Shown here one piece after another: positions 9,418 through 18,438 of a DNA stretch of 64,000 nucleotides (positions within the stretch are counted from its first letter, which is position 1; every line of letters begins with the position of its first letter). The position numbers and the translations under genes were made by a program. The DNA comes from Aurantimonas sp. 22II-16-19i (GTDB lineage Bacteria > Pseudomonadota > Alphaproteobacteria > Rhizobiales > Rhizobiaceae): positions 99,166 to 163,165 of the forward strand of contig NZ_AQQS01000008.1 in assembly GCF_002088275.1 (NCBI RefSeq). Reading direction: 5' to 3'. Below the pieces are notes generated by a model. It saw only the letters and a program-made list of their open reading frames with translations. It was not told the DNA's origin and ran no database searches.

Positions 9418-9622
9418 CATCCGACCTTCGGACAGGAGGCGAGAGCGTCGGCACGATCGCGGGATCGCCGCCCGCTGCCCGAGCCAGAGTGTCGGCGGCG
9501 CGACACCGGTGCTCGGCCGGGAGCATGGGCCGGACGGCAGCCCTCCAACGCCGACCACGCCCGCGGGGCTTGCGCTCCGGGGCGGGTGGCGACGGTTCGG
9601 TGAGGTCAGGCAGCCGAGCCGA

Positions 9623-10132
9623 TCAGAGGCGATAGAGGATCTGGTCGTTCCAGAACCGGTCGAGACGCTGCAGCGCCTTGTTCATCTTGGAGAACTCCTG
9701 CTCGTCGAGACCGCCGACCTTGTCGATCGAGCCGATGTGGCGGTCGTAGAGTTCGGCGACGACCCGGGCGATCTCCATGCCGCTCTCGGTGAGCGACACC
9801 CGCACGGCGCGGCGGTCGACGCGGGACTTCTGGTGGTCGATGAAGCCGAGTTCGACGAGCTTCTTCAGATTGTAGGAGACGTTCGATCCGAGATAGAAGC
9901 CGCGGCTGCGCAGCTCGCCGGCGGTCAGCACCGAATCGCCGATGTTGAACAGGAGGAGAGCCTGCACGGCGTTGATGTCGGTGCGACCGGCCCGGTCGAA
10001 CTCGTCCTTGATCACGTCCAGGAGCCGGCGGTGCAGCCGCTCGACCAGTTGCAGGGTCTCCAGATAGAGCGACTTCAGTTCCGTCTTCTCTTCCTGGACG
10101 GGAACCATCTGCGTCTTGTTGGTCGTGACCAT
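9623..10132 (-). CDS. ldtR: MarR-family regulator, LdtR-type
   Basis: A 169-residue MarR-family winged-helix regulator. The helix-turn-helix (about 62-100) contains LTAGELRSRGFYLGSNVSYNLKKLVELGFI and the wing QKSRVDRRAVRVSLTESG, in the order usual for the family. Length, the LGSNVSYNLKKL recognition helix and the adjacent DUF6163 gene match LdtR of rhizobia and Liberibacter, which controls an L,D-transpeptidase and stress tolerance. I chose the ATG at 10130-10132, preceded by a GGAG site, over an in-frame start 20 codons upstream. It is transcribed alone from the AT-rich region to its right. Targets here are inferred. Confidence 0.87.
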   Translation of the reverse strand: MVTTNKTQMVPVQEEKTELKSLYLETLQLVERLHRRLLDVIKDEFDRAGRTDINAVQALLLFNIGDSVLTAGELRSRGFYLGSNVSYNLKKLVELGFIDHQKSRVDRRAVRVSLTESGMEIARVVAELYDRHIGSIDKVGGLDEQEFSKMNKALQRLDRFWNDQILYRL

Positions 10133-10154
10133 GATCTTGCTCCGCTGTTGAAGT

Positions 10155-10181
10155 GATGGATTATTGTTTTTTCTATCCATC
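10155..10181. promoter_or_regulatory. possible operator upstream of ldtR
   Basis: A perfect 7-bp inverted repeat (GATGGAT and ATCCATC) separated by a 13-bp T-rich spacer, 23 bp upstream of the ldtR start in an AT-rich stretch unlike its surroundings. MarR proteins commonly bind such palindromes at their own promoters. Autoregulation is inferred only. Confidence 0.35.
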
Positions 10182-10305
10182 TTGGAGACCAATCTACGCG
10201 GCGCATCTAAAATTCGACTTAAACCTCAGACTTAACACGATCTTACGGCGATCGAACGAATTTCTTGCTTAACGATTTTCGCCCTCCCCGCATCCTCGCG
10301 AGCCC

Positions 10306-10728
10306 TCACCGGCCCGTCCGCCGGCTGTCCTCGCGCCAGGCGACGACCCGCAGGGCGGCCAGCATGCCGAGGCCCCAGGCGTGGGCGGCGAGGCCGAGGA
10401 GGTTCTCGCCGAAGAGAGCCGGGAAGCCCAGATGCATCACCGCCTCGATGATGGCGATGAGCACCCAGATCACCCCGCCCCAGCCCGCCGTCATCCACAG
10501 TCCGATGCCGGCGACGGGATAGAGCACCGCCAGCGCGGGGGCCGCGATGCGCCACCAGATCGGCATCAGGTCGAAGCGGCCGAGATGGACGGGGTCGATC
10601 CCGATCAGCCGGGCCCAGTAGAACACGCCGACGCCGAACAGCAGCAGCCCGGCCAGCCGGCAGAGCCAGACCGTCAGTCGGCGATTGAGGCTGGTTGCCG
10701 GGGTCTCGCCCGCAAGCTCGATGGTCAT
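10306..10728 (-). CDS. DUF6163 family membrane protein
   Basis: About 140 residues with four hydrophobic segments (about residues 22-42, 57-75, 80-98 and 105-125), basic tail. The family is a small uncharacterised inner-membrane protein found next to ldtR in Hyphomicrobiales. The ATG at 10726-10728 is preceded by GAGG; an in-frame ATG 9 codons upstream (10755) is possible. It shares orientation with ldtR, 173 bp upstream of it, and could be co-transcribed. Function unknown. Confidence 0.75.
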   Translation of the reverse strand: MTIELAGETPATSLNRRLTVWLCRLAGLLLFGVGVFYWARLIGIDPVHLGRFDLMPIWWRIAAPALAVLYPVAGIGLWMTAGWGGVIWVLIAIIEAVMHLGFPALFGENLLGLAAHAWGLGMLAALRVVAWREDSRRTGR

Positions 10729-10952
10729 GGATGGCCTCGCCTCGGGAACCGGCACGCTGGGACCAGGCGGCTCGGCTCCGGTTCCGGCCCGTCCGCCGGG
10801 TCGCGGACCTTAGTTCCCGGCAATGGCCAAGGTCAATCTTGCGGCAATCGCCGCGAGGGCATACGCAGAAAAGCGCAACGACCTCTCCGCGCTTCGCTCA
10901 TCGCGCGGCCGCACGCGCCGGACGAGCGCGTTCGCAACAACGGACAGCCGCC

Positions 10953-11975
10953 ATGACGAATCACTTTGTTTCGATCACCGACCGCATCGACACCGCGACG
11001 GGAGGCATGCGCCTGCGCCGCCTGCGCCAGGCCGACTGGAGCCGCCGGCTGGTCCGCGAGAAGGTGCTGTCGCCCGCCGACCTGATCTGGCCGATCTTCG
11101 TGCGCGAGGGCTCCGGCGAGCCGCAGCCCGTCGCCTCGATGCCGGGCGTCTCGCGCCTGTCGGTCGAGGATTGCGTCGAGGCGGCGAAGCGGGCCCGCGA
11201 TCTCGCAATCCCCGTCGTCGCGCTGTTTCCCTATACCGACCCCAGCCTGCGCGACGAGACCGGCAGCCAGGCGCTCAACCCCGACAACCTGATCTGCCGG
11301 GCGACCCGGGCGATCAAGCAGGCGGTCCCCGAGGTCGGCATCATGTGCGACGTCGCCCTCGACCCCTATACCAGCCACGGCCATGACGGGGTGATGGCGG
11401 GAGACCGCATCCTCAACGACGAGTCCGTCGAGATCCTCTGCCGCCAGGCGGTCGTCCAGGCCGAGGCGGGCTGCGACATCATCGGCCCATCGGACATGAT
11501 GGACGGACGTGTCGCCTGCATCCGGAGCGCGCTCGACGAGGCCGGCTGCCGCGACGCGATGATCATGGCCTACAGCGCCAAATACGCCTCCGCCTTCTAT
11601 GGCCCGTTCCGCGAGGCGGTCGGCTCCGGCGGCATGCTGAAGGGCGACAAGCGCACCTACCAGATGGACTACGGCAACAGCGATGAGGCTGTGCGCGAGG
11701 CGGCCCAGGATCTCGCCGAGGGCGCCGACATGATCATGGTCAAACCCGGCCTGCCCTATCTCGACGTCCTCGCCCGCCTCGCCCGGGAGTTCGGCGTGCC
11801 GACCTTCGCCTACCAGACCTCCGGCGAATATTCGATGATCATGGCGGCGGTCCAGAACGGCTGGCTCGACGGCGACAAGGCGATGGTCGAGACGCTGACC
11901 GCCTACAAGCGCGCCGGCGCTTCCGGCATCCTCACCTACTTCTCGCCGAAGATCGCCGAGATGATGCGGGGATGA
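10953..11975 (+). CDS. hemB: delta-aminolevulinic acid dehydratase (porphobilinogen synthase)
   Basis: A 340-residue HemB, joining two 5-aminolevulinate molecules into porphobilinogen in haem synthesis. The two active-site lysines are K210 (YSAKYASAFYGPF) and the Schiff-base K264 (MVKPGLPYLD). The metal-site segment reads DVALDPYTSHGHDG, with aspartates in place of the cysteines of zinc enzymes, so this is the zinc-free, magnesium/potassium-activated alphaproteobacterial type. ATG at 10953 gives the normal family length; the frame is open further upstream but that part is not HemB. Monocistronic by position. Confidence 0.97.
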   Translation: MTNHFVSITDRIDTATGGMRLRRLRQADWSRRLVREKVLSPADLIWPIFVREGSGEPQPVASMPGVSRLSVEDCVEAAKRARDLAIPVVALFPYTDPSLRDETGSQALNPDNLICRATRAIKQAVPEVGIMCDVALDPYTSHGHDGVMAGDRILNDESVEILCRQAVVQAEAGCDIIGPSDMMDGRVACIRSALDEAGCRDAMIMAYSAKYASAFYGPFREAVGSGGMLKGDKRTYQMDYGNSDEAVREAAQDLAEGADMIMVKPGLPYLDVLARLAREFGVPTFAYQTSGEYSMIMAAVQNGWLDGDKAMVETLTAYKRAGASGILTYFSPKIAEMMRG

Positions 11976-12035
11976 GGGATGCGGGGGTAGCTCCGCCTCT
12001 GACGCTCGCACGATGACGCGGGATCGTTTCAGCGT

Positions 12036-12172
12036 CGTCATCCAGGGCTTGCCCCCGGATCCATGCCTCTGCGCCCGACCCGCCTGATCCTTGCAGAAGG
12101 GCCGTTCTGTCGGCCACCGTCGCCTCAGCTTCCGCGATCTGGAATGGGTCCCGGGTCAAGCCCGGGATGACG
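12036..12172. repeat. inverted pair of intergenic repeats
   Basis: Two arms of about 30 bp in opposite orientation, 12036-12065 and 12141-12172. The right arm reads GGGTCCCGGGTCAAGCCCGG in its core and the left arm is an imperfect complement. They can fold into a long hairpin in the gap between hemB and the ABC permease gene. Dispersed elements of this kind occur in rhizobial genomes. No gene is supported between 11976 and 12399. Confidence 0.55.
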
Positions 12173-12399
12173 AGGCGGTGATAGCTCCGCCCGTTCTGCG
12201 ACGTCGATCCGCCGGGCAGGCTGGCGGCGGTCACGCCTGAAAAGAGACGTACAAAATGCGGATCGGGTCGTCGGTGAGAAGCGGCTCACCAGCGGCAGAT
12301 GCCCGGAACGCCCCCTCCCGTCGTCCTCTCCGCCCCGAGACACGCCGGGCACCCCGCCGTCGCATCCCACCCTTGACCTTTTCCAGTCTCCCGGCGACG

Positions 12400-13395
12400 G
12401 TGGGCAATGCCCGCATCCGATGCGCCGCGTTCAGCCGGAAGAGACCTGCCATAAGCGCTTCGCCGCCCATCGCCGCACCCTATGCCGGCATCGGTTCGTC
12501 CGGGCCGGTCGCCCGCTTCGTCAGGCGCCGCGCCCAGGGCCGCACCATTCCCGTTCTGGCGGTCACGCTCGCCATCATCGCCGTCTGGTATCTTGCCGCG
12601 ATCGGCGTCAACTGGGCGACGGAGACCGACAAGCTCGCCCGGGCCGGCGGCTACACCAGCCTCGACGTCGTGGCCGCGACTTGGTCCGCCCAGCGCCCGG
12701 TGCTTCCCGCCCCGCATCAGATCGTCGCGGAAGTCTGGAAGACCACGGTGGAGGTCAGCCCGACCTCGCCGCGCTCGCTCATCTTCCATAGCTGGGTGAC
12801 GCTCTCCTCCACCCTGCTCGGCTTCGTCTTCGGCTCCCTGCTGGGGATCCTCATCGCCGTCGGAATCCTGTTTTCCAGGACACTCGACAAGACCCTGATG
12901 CCCTGGGTGGTGATCTCCCAGACGATCCCGATCCTCGCCATCGCGCCGATGATCATCGTGGTGCTGAATTCCATCGGCATCCAGGGGCTTCTGCCGAAGG
13001 CCTTCATCTCCACCTATCTCTCCTTCTTTCCCGTCACCGTCGGCATGGTGAAGGGCCTGCGCGCCCCCGACCACATGCTCACCGACCTGATGCGGACCTA
13101 TTCGGCGAGCCCGCTGCAGACGCTTCTCAAGCTGCGCTTCCCGGCGTCGCTGCCGTTTCTGTTCACGTCGATGAAGGTGGCGGTTGCGGCGAGCCTCGTC
13201 GGGGCGATCGTCGGCGAGCTGCCGACCGGCGCCGTCGCCGGCCTCGGCGCGCGGCTTCTCGCCGGCTCCTATTACGGCCAGACCATCCAGATCTGGTCGG
13301 CGCTGGTCATGGCCTCCCTGATGGCGGCCGTGCTGGTCTGGCTGGTCGGGCTCTGCGAGCAGGCGGCCCTGAAGCGCCAGGGAGCGCGGCCATGA
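12400..13395 (+). CDS. ABC transporter permease, NMT1/THI5-type importer
   Basis: Inner-membrane permease of the SsuC/TauC (BPD_transp_1) type with about six hydrophobic segments. The cytoplasmic coupling loop is visible as DLMRTYSASPLQTLLKLRFPASLP broken over residues near the middle of the protein. Start choice is uncertain: the frame is open from 12256, but the first 48 codons are arginine/proline-rich and look non-coding; I use the GTG at 12400 (331 residues), while real homology seems to begin near 12500. The next permease overlaps it by 4 bp (ATGA). With it and the binding protein downstream it forms an importer, perhaps for a pyrimidine/thiamine precursor; substrate inferred only. Confidence 0.82.
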   Translation: MGNARIRCAAFSRKRPAISASPPIAAPYAGIGSSGPVARFVRRRAQGRTIPVLAVTLAIIAVWYLAAIGVNWATETDKLARAGGYTSLDVVAATWSAQRPVLPAPHQIVAEVWKTTVEVSPTSPRSLIFHSWVTLSSTLLGFVFGSLLGILIAVGILFSRTLDKTLMPWVVISQTIPILAIAPMIIVVLNSIGIQGLLPKAFISTYLSFFPVTVGMVKGLRAPDHMLTDLMRTYSASPLQTLLKLRFPASLPFLFTSMKVAVAASLVGAIVGELPTGAVAGLGARLLAGSYYGQTIQIWSALVMASLMAAVLVWLVGLCEQAALKRQGARP

Positions 13396-14387
13396 GCCCC
13401 GCCCGCCTCGCCCCGGCCCTTGCCCAGCCCTCGGATGGCAAGGCACCGCCCGCCGGCCGGATCGGCGCCCTGGCGCTCCTCGCCGGCCTCTTCGCCCTCG
13501 CCGCCCTTGCCCTCCTGCCGGACGGCGGATGGCTGCTCGTCCTGACGTCGCTCGCCTTCTGGGCCTCGGCCTCGGCGCTCACCGCCGCGATGGCGCGCCT
13601 CGAGCCTAAAACGACCATCGGGCGTCGGGCGCTTCTGCTCCTCATCCCGCTGGTCTTCGGCCTGACCCTTCTCCTCCTCTGGGAGTTCGCGGTGCGCGGG
13701 CTCGCCGTGCCCTCGGTCCTGCTGCCGCCGCCGTCCGCCATCGCCGCAACGATCGCCGCCTCGGCCCACCTCCTCTGGGCGGACTTCGTCCAGACCTTCC
13801 TCAAGGCCGTCCTCGCCGGCTATGCGATCGGCTGCGGCGCCGGCTTCCTTGCCGCGCTCCTCGTCGATCGCTCGCCCTTCCTGAAGCGCGGCCTCCTGCC
13901 CATCGGCAATCTCGTCTCGGCGCTCCCCATCGTCGGCGTCGCGCCGATCATGGTCATGTGGTTCGGCTTCGACTGGCCCTCCAAGGCGGCCGTCGTCGTC
14001 GTCATGACCTTCTTCCCGATGCTGGTGAACACTGTGGCGGGGCTGAACGCTTCCAGCGCCATGGAACGCGACCTGATGCGCACCTATGCCGCAAGCCACG
14101 GCCAGACGCTGATGAAGCTGCGGCTGCCAGCGGCACTGCCCTTCATCTTCAACGCCCTGAAGATCAACGCCACCCTCGCCCTCATCGGCGCCATCGTCGC
14201 GGAGTTCTTCGGGACGCCCATCGTCGGCATGGGCTTTCGCATCTCCGCCGAGATCGGCCGCATGAACACGCCGATGGTCTGGGCCGAGATCGCCATGGCC
14301 GCCCTCGTCGGCTCGCTGTCCTACGGCCTCGTGGCGCTGATCGAGCGGCGCGCGACCTTCTGGCATCCGTCGATCCGCAAGGGATAG
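13392..14387 (+). CDS. ABC transporter permease, second subunit
   Basis: A 331-residue permease of the same SsuC/TauC family with about seven hydrophobic segments, including two N-terminal ones not found in shorter homologues. The coupling loop reads ERDLMRTYAASHGQTLMKLR, close to that of the upstream permease, so the two probably form a heterodimeric channel. ATGA overlap with the upstream gene; a 39-bp gap to the binding-protein gene. No ATP-binding subunit is encoded on either side, so the ATPase must lie elsewhere or be shared. Confidence 0.9.
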   Translation: MSPARLAPALAQPSDGKAPPAGRIGALALLAGLFALAALALLPDGGWLLVLTSLAFWASASALTAAMARLEPKTTIGRRALLLLIPLVFGLTLLLLWEFAVRGLAVPSVLLPPPSAIAATIAASAHLLWADFVQTFLKAVLAGYAIGCGAGFLAALLVDRSPFLKRGLLPIGNLVSALPIVGVAPIMVMWFGFDWPSKAAVVVVMTFFPMLVNTVAGLNASSAMERDLMRTYAASHGQTLMKLRLPAALPFIFNALKINATLALIGAIVAEFFGTPIVGMGFRISAEIGRMNTPMVWAEIAMAALVGSLSYGLVALIERRATFWHPSIRKG

Positions 14388-14426
14388 GCGCGCCGTCACC
14401 GCAACCAGCAACAGGGAAACATCGCC

Positions 14427-15422
14427 ATGAAAGCATCACTGATCGGTGCGGCCGTCCTTCTCGGCGCCGCCAGTCTCGCCGGCTCCGCCAGCGCCGCCGA
14501 CCCTTTGACCCTGCAGCTGAAATGGGTCACGCAAGGCCAGTTCGCCGGCTATTACGTCGCCAAGGAGAAGGGCTATTACGACGAGGCCGGCCTCGACGTG
14601 ACGATCAAGCCCGGCGGCCCGGACATCGCGCCCGAGCAGGTGATCGCCGGCGGCGGCGCCGACGTCATCGTCGACTGGATGCCGGCCGCGCTCGCCGCCA
14701 GGGAGAAGGGACTGCCGCTGGTCAACATCGCCCAACCCTTCGCCAAGTCCGGCATGGAGCTGACCTGCCGCAAGGACACCGGCATCGCGAGCCCCGAGGA
14801 CTTCAAGGGCAAGACCCTCGGCGTCTGGTTCTCCGGCAACGAATATCCGTTCCTGTCCTGGATGTCGAAGCTCGGCCTTTCCACCGAAGGCGGGCCGGAC
14901 GGCGTCACCGTCATCAAGCAGGGCTTCAACGTCGACCCGCTGATCCAGAAGCAGGCCGACTGCATCTCGACCATGACCTACAACGAATACTGGCAGGTCA
15001 TCGACGCCGGCATCCCCGAGGACGAGGTGACGGTGTTCAAATACGAGGACCAGGGCGTCGCCACGCTGGAAGACGGCCTCTACGTCCTCGAGGACAGCCT
15101 CGCCGACCCCGCGACCGTCGACAAGCTCGCCCGCTTCGTCGAGGCCTCGATGAAGGGCTGGGCCTACGCCGCCGAGAACCCCGACGAGGCGGCCGGGATC
15201 GTCCTCGACAACGACATGACCGGCGCCCAGACGGAAGAGCACCAGAAACGCATGGTCCGCGAGATCAACAAGCTGGTGGGCGGCTCCGACGGCACCCTCG
15301 ACACCGCCGCCGCCGAGACCACCGTCTCCGTCCTGATGGGCGGCGGCTCCGACCCGGTGATCACCCGCAAGCCGGAGGGCGCCTGGACGTCGAAGGTGAC
15401 CGACAAGATGAAGGAAATGTGA
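14427..15422 (+). CDS. NMT1/THI5-like ABC substrate-binding protein
   Basis: A 331-residue periplasmic binding protein with a signal peptide (cleavage about 23, after ASAAD). The mature start LTLQLKWVTQGQFAGYYVAK and the following KGYYDEAGLDVTIKPGG are typical of NMT1/THI5-like proteins, which bind pyrimidine precursors, riboflavin, taurine-like or aromatic ligands depending on subfamily. Two cysteines (in LTCRK and ADCIS) may pair. A lipobox is absent, so it is a soluble periplasmic protein. It is last of three genes in the operon. Ligand not assignable from sequence. Confidence 0.9.
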   Translation: MKASLIGAAVLLGAASLAGSASAADPLTLQLKWVTQGQFAGYYVAKEKGYYDEAGLDVTIKPGGPDIAPEQVIAGGGADVIVDWMPAALAAREKGLPLVNIAQPFAKSGMELTCRKDTGIASPEDFKGKTLGVWFSGNEYPFLSWMSKLGLSTEGGPDGVTVIKQGFNVDPLIQKQADCISTMTYNEYWQVIDAGIPEDEVTVFKYEDQGVATLEDGLYVLEDSLADPATVDKLARFVEASMKGWAYAAENPDEAAGIVLDNDMTGAQTEEHQKRMVREINKLVGGSDGTLDTAAAETTVSVLMGGGSDPVITRKPEGAWTSKVTDKMKEM

Positions 15423-15724
15423 GGACGGCGGCGCGCGGCCTTCGCGCCTCGGGGATCCTGCCTCGGCCGTCATCGACCACGGCCGGACGACCGTTCGGCC
15501 GGCGCTCGGCCAAGGCGGCTCGGGCTCGACCGCAGCCCGCGCCGCGCCGATGCAGGATATGCGCGCTTCGCTGGCGGTCCGTTTTCGGGCAACCAGCGCC
15601 GCGTCCAAAACCCCACCAGGGCCGGCGCGCGATCGCCGGCCTTCGCCGTCCCGTCACCTTCGGTGTTGATTGTTGGCCGACGATTCCGTATCAGGCCCCC
15701 TGTCACGGACACATCGTCCGGCGC
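15423..15724. other. non-coding stretch before tRNA-Lys
   Basis: About 300 bp with no credible gene. A GC-rich hairpin with GGCGCG and CGCGCC arms lies just after the binding-protein stop and might end that transcript; it has no T-run. The tRNA promoter presumably lies at the right end. Confidence 0.5.
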
Positions 15725-15801
<77 letters not shown>

Positions 15802-15864
15802 AAACTTCAAGAAAATCAGAACTTTACCACACATCGGAACCTGATATTTTCGGCTGAGATGCCG

Positions 15865-15885
15865 TTGGGTTCCAAATGGGTTCCA
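15865..15885. repeat. left copy of a GGGTTCCA tandem motif
   Basis: Two GGGTTCCA units 11 bp apart, between attL and the PIN gene stop. The same 21-bp unit with one mismatch occurs at 25792-25812 near the other end. Symmetric placement suggests integrase arm-type or excisionase binding sites; not proven. Confidence 0.6.
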
Positions 15886-15889
15886 GTTC

Positions 15890-16396
15890 TCACTCTTCCG
15901 CGGCTTTGCCGAACAGCAGGCCCGCGTCACCGTCTGGCCTGACGATCCGCAGCTCCTGCCCATCGTCGCACCGGAAGTGACCATCTAAGTGGAGGAGGTC
16001 GGACTTATCGTAGGTGTGCAGTGTCGCGATGTTCCAGCGGAGCGCAGACGCAATGTGCGCAGCGTCCCACTTCTTCTGGAGGTTGGGGGTCTCACGCACA
16101 ATGCAGCGGGCACGGGTCGCAATGTCGAAGTCCAGCGGCACCAGTTTTACGAAACGCTGGAGGAGGACATCATCGATGATCCGCAGCCACGCCTTATCCA
16201 AGGGCTTCGGGTCTTGCATCTCTGTGCCGAGACGATTGATCTCCACGATCGCTATCGTCGATGTCCAGAGCTCTATTTCGCCACGTCGCGCTTTCCCATA
16301 CAGGTGCTCAAGAGGCTCTTTCTTGTCGTCATCGCCGTTTATCAAGCCGAGCCACGCGCAACTGTCCCAGTAAAATTGGTCAGGCCTTGCCGCCAT
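15890..16396 (-). CDS. PIN-domain ribonuclease-like protein
   Basis: A 168-residue PIN-fold protein. The four acidic positions of the active site are present: D11 (YWDSCAWLGLI), E52 (IVEINRLG), D111 (WDAAHIASAL) and D130 (TYDKSD). PIN proteins are metal-dependent RNases, often toxins. The gene starts inside the 3' end of the 287-residue protein gene (17-bp overlap), behind a GGGGGAAAG site, so the pair is co-translated. The upstream partner does not resemble a usual short VapB antitoxin. It sits at the tRNA-side end of the element, where satellites often carry cargo. A toxin or defence nuclease role is inferred. Confidence 0.85.
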   Translation of the reverse strand: MAARPDQFYWDSCAWLGLINGDDDKKEPLEHLYGKARRGEIELWTSTIAIVEINRLGTEMQDPKPLDKAWLRIIDDVLLQRFVKLVPLDFDIATRARCIVRETPNLQKKWDAAHIASALRWNIATLHTYDKSDLLHLDGHFRCDDGQELRIVRPDGDAGLLFGKAAEE

Positions 16397-17243
16397 CTTT
16401 CCCCCAGAACTGCTCCACGTGTTCGCGGGCGGTTCGACCGTTCAGTATGTTGATCGTCCGCAACTTCGACAGAGGCACGTCCGTCCAGCTCATCTCGGAC
16501 ATCCGGTCCGCGTCGATCCGTTTCAGACGCCCATCAGAAGCGTATTGGAGCGCTCCTCCAATCAGGACGCGCCGCCCATCCCAAGCCTCAGACCACGCGT
16601 GCCCCGGACCAAGATCGTCAGCAAGCGCGTTCGAGAGCACGCACGTGACGCGATCTCCAGAAAGGCGCTCTTTAAGCAAGATCGCTGGTCGATCATGCCA
16701 CCGGGTAAGCCCAACAACTTCTCCCTCAGCAGATCCGTATTCGGTGCGCTGCAGGTCGACATCGTCAATCTGCGATTCGGCAAGGATCTGGTCCAAGGTG
16801 TTCTTGGCACGCAGCGCGTCAGCACGAGTGATGCGGATTTCTGGTTCCCCCTCTGGGGAAACCAGGGTCTCTCCGACGCCATTCAAATTCCGATCAAATA
16901 CACGACGCAGGTGTTGCGCCGCTTCCACTTCGAACCTCGCGGGCCGCCGGCCAGACATCAGTGCCGACAGGGCGGTTGAGAAGGCGTGCACCATGTGCGA
17001 CGCCTCAGCTGCGATTGATGCGGTCGCATCTAAAGCGAACGCGGTTGCCTCGACGGTGAACGGCGGCGAATTCGTGTGAGCCTCAGTCAGACGCCAAATG
17101 ACGACGTTTTTCCCGCCTCCATTCGCATTCGCAGCAACAACTGACTCCACGAGATCCAGCACTTGGCGCAACGCGTCCTCGACACTGAGAAACTCGCTTC
17201 CCAGCGTTGACGGATAGACGGTAATGGTGAGGCGCTTGCTCAC
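16380..17243 (-). CDS. uncharacterised partner of PIN protein
   Basis: A 287-residue protein I cannot place in a family. GTG start at 17243 with AGGAG 10 nt upstream. The N-terminal 110 residues look like a compact alpha/beta domain with an alanine-rich helix (VEATAFALDATASIAAEASH); the C-terminal 150 residues are beta-rich with charged loops (EGEPEIRITRAD, WDGRRVLIGGALQYASDGRL). No signal peptide or membrane segment. It overlaps the PIN gene by 17 bp and is transcribed first, which suits an antitoxin, sensor or target-recognition subunit. Codon use is less G+C-biased than host genes, consistent with transfer. Confidence 0.75.
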   Translation of the reverse strand: MSKRLTITVYPSTLGSEFLSVEDALRQVLDLVESVVAANANGGGKNVVIWRLTEAHTNSPPFTVEATAFALDATASIAAEASHMVHAFSTALSALMSGRRPARFEVEAAQHLRRVFDRNLNGVGETLVSPEGEPEIRITRADALRAKNTLDQILAESQIDDVDLQRTEYGSAEGEVVGLTRWHDRPAILLKERLSGDRVTCVLSNALADDLGPGHAWSEAWDGRRVLIGGALQYASDGRLKRIDADRMSEMSWTDVPLSKLRTINILNGRTAREHVEQFWGKDGGKA

Positions 17244-17534
17244 TTCTTGTGGCTCCTGATCACTGCCATCCTAACCAGCCGAGAATGAACAGTCGATTGC
17301 CTTGCATCACGCGATGTAGGGCGACTGAGTCGCGCCGTGTCCGCCGCTGCCATAGAGGTCCGGCAAATTCGCTCTGAAGCGCGCGACGATTGGCGAACGT
17401 GTAAGTGCCATGTCAGCATCCGTGCTGGCCAGCTTATTTCCTGCCTTGCTGCCTTGCAGGCGTTCCCGGTAGGCTCGGCAGATCCAAGTGACATGGATGT
17501 GACATCAGCGTTTTGATGGTGACCGGAGCACGCC

Positions 17535-18293
17535 ATGACCGTGGAAGAGTTCGGCTCTATCATCCGCCTCATCGAGCGCATCGACGGCATGGACCCGATG
17601 ACGAGGGAGCGCGAGATCACACTCCGCGCGAAGCTCCGCGAGCGTTGGATAAACGGCCTGACAGAGAATGGACTCGTCCGATCCGGAGACGCCGCTGAAG
17701 CGCACCCCATGTACCGGTTACCGGAGACGGAATTCCGTCAATTCTTGCGAAGAACCGACAACGACCCTGACGAGCAGGCGGCCATCCTCAACCATCATCT
17801 CGACGGCTACGAACGCTATGGAGAGTTCGTTCCGCCTTATCCCGCTTGGCGAATCGTGGTCATTCTACGTCGGGCAAAGCGGCGTGATCTTGAGGCGAGG
17901 TTCCTTGTTTCCTGGCTTCGCTGTTTCTACGCCGGCATCGGAACTCGCTACGACGAGCTTGAGCTGCGCGCTCGGAAGCTCGGAGTTGACCTTTCGTCCC
18001 TCCCCCCTCGTCCAATAAGGACGCCGAGGGCTCCGCACGACGTCTGCAACCTTTCCATGCGGGTGAAATCGGTTACCCCACAAGATACCGATGGAACCTC
18101 CTACTATTTTGATTTTGACTATCACTGTACGGAGTGTGGCAGCTACCGCCTTTCCTATGATGACGGCATCGACCTAACCTACGATACCGCTATGTACTGC
18201 GGTGAGTGCAAAGTTCCGTTCGGTCGGTACGGCGCGATACAGGATCTTTGCCGAGCGATCGGGAAGGCAGAATTGACGCGGCGCGGCTTATAG
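17535..18293 (+). CDS. uncharacterised protein with C-terminal zinc ribbon
   Basis: A 252-residue protein of unknown family. Helical N-terminal part rich in charged residues; C-terminal zinc ribbon with C198-x2-C201 and C222-x2-C225 (CTEC and CGEC). ATG at 17535 has GGAG 7 nt upstream. It is divergent from the PIN-pair operon across 290 bp with no recognisable gene, so the two may share a control region. Likely element cargo; a nucleic-acid-binding or regulatory role is possible from the ribbon but not shown. Confidence 0.7.
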   Translation: MTVEEFGSIIRLIERIDGMDPMTREREITLRAKLRERWINGLTENGLVRSGDAAEAHPMYRLPETEFRQFLRRTDNDPDEQAAILNHHLDGYERYGEFVPPYPAWRIVVILRRAKRRDLEARFLVSWLRCFYAGIGTRYDELELRARKLGVDLSSLPPRPIRTPRAPHDVCNLSMRVKSVTPQDTDGTSYYFDFDYHCTECGSYRLSYDDGIDLTYDTAMYCGECKVPFGRYGAIQDLCRAIGKAELTRRGL

Positions 18294-18438
18294 CTTTTGG
18301 AACATCCAAAGCTGTGCAGGAAACCGTTCAATGGTCGTTCTGACGAAATTGCGATGTTATCCCACTGTCATTTTTCTCGCGTCTTGATACAACCAAGTAT
18401 ATGAGCACTGTGCTATTTCCATTAAAATAGAGACCCAC

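Noticed and set aside
11976..12399. Thiamine (TPP) riboswitch before the ABC importer
   Set aside because: No CTGAGA or ACCTGA core elements are found in the gap.
12231..12470. Minus-strand open frame of 79 codons
   Set aside because: No family resemblance, basic low-complexity composition, overlaps the odd 5' end of the permease frame.
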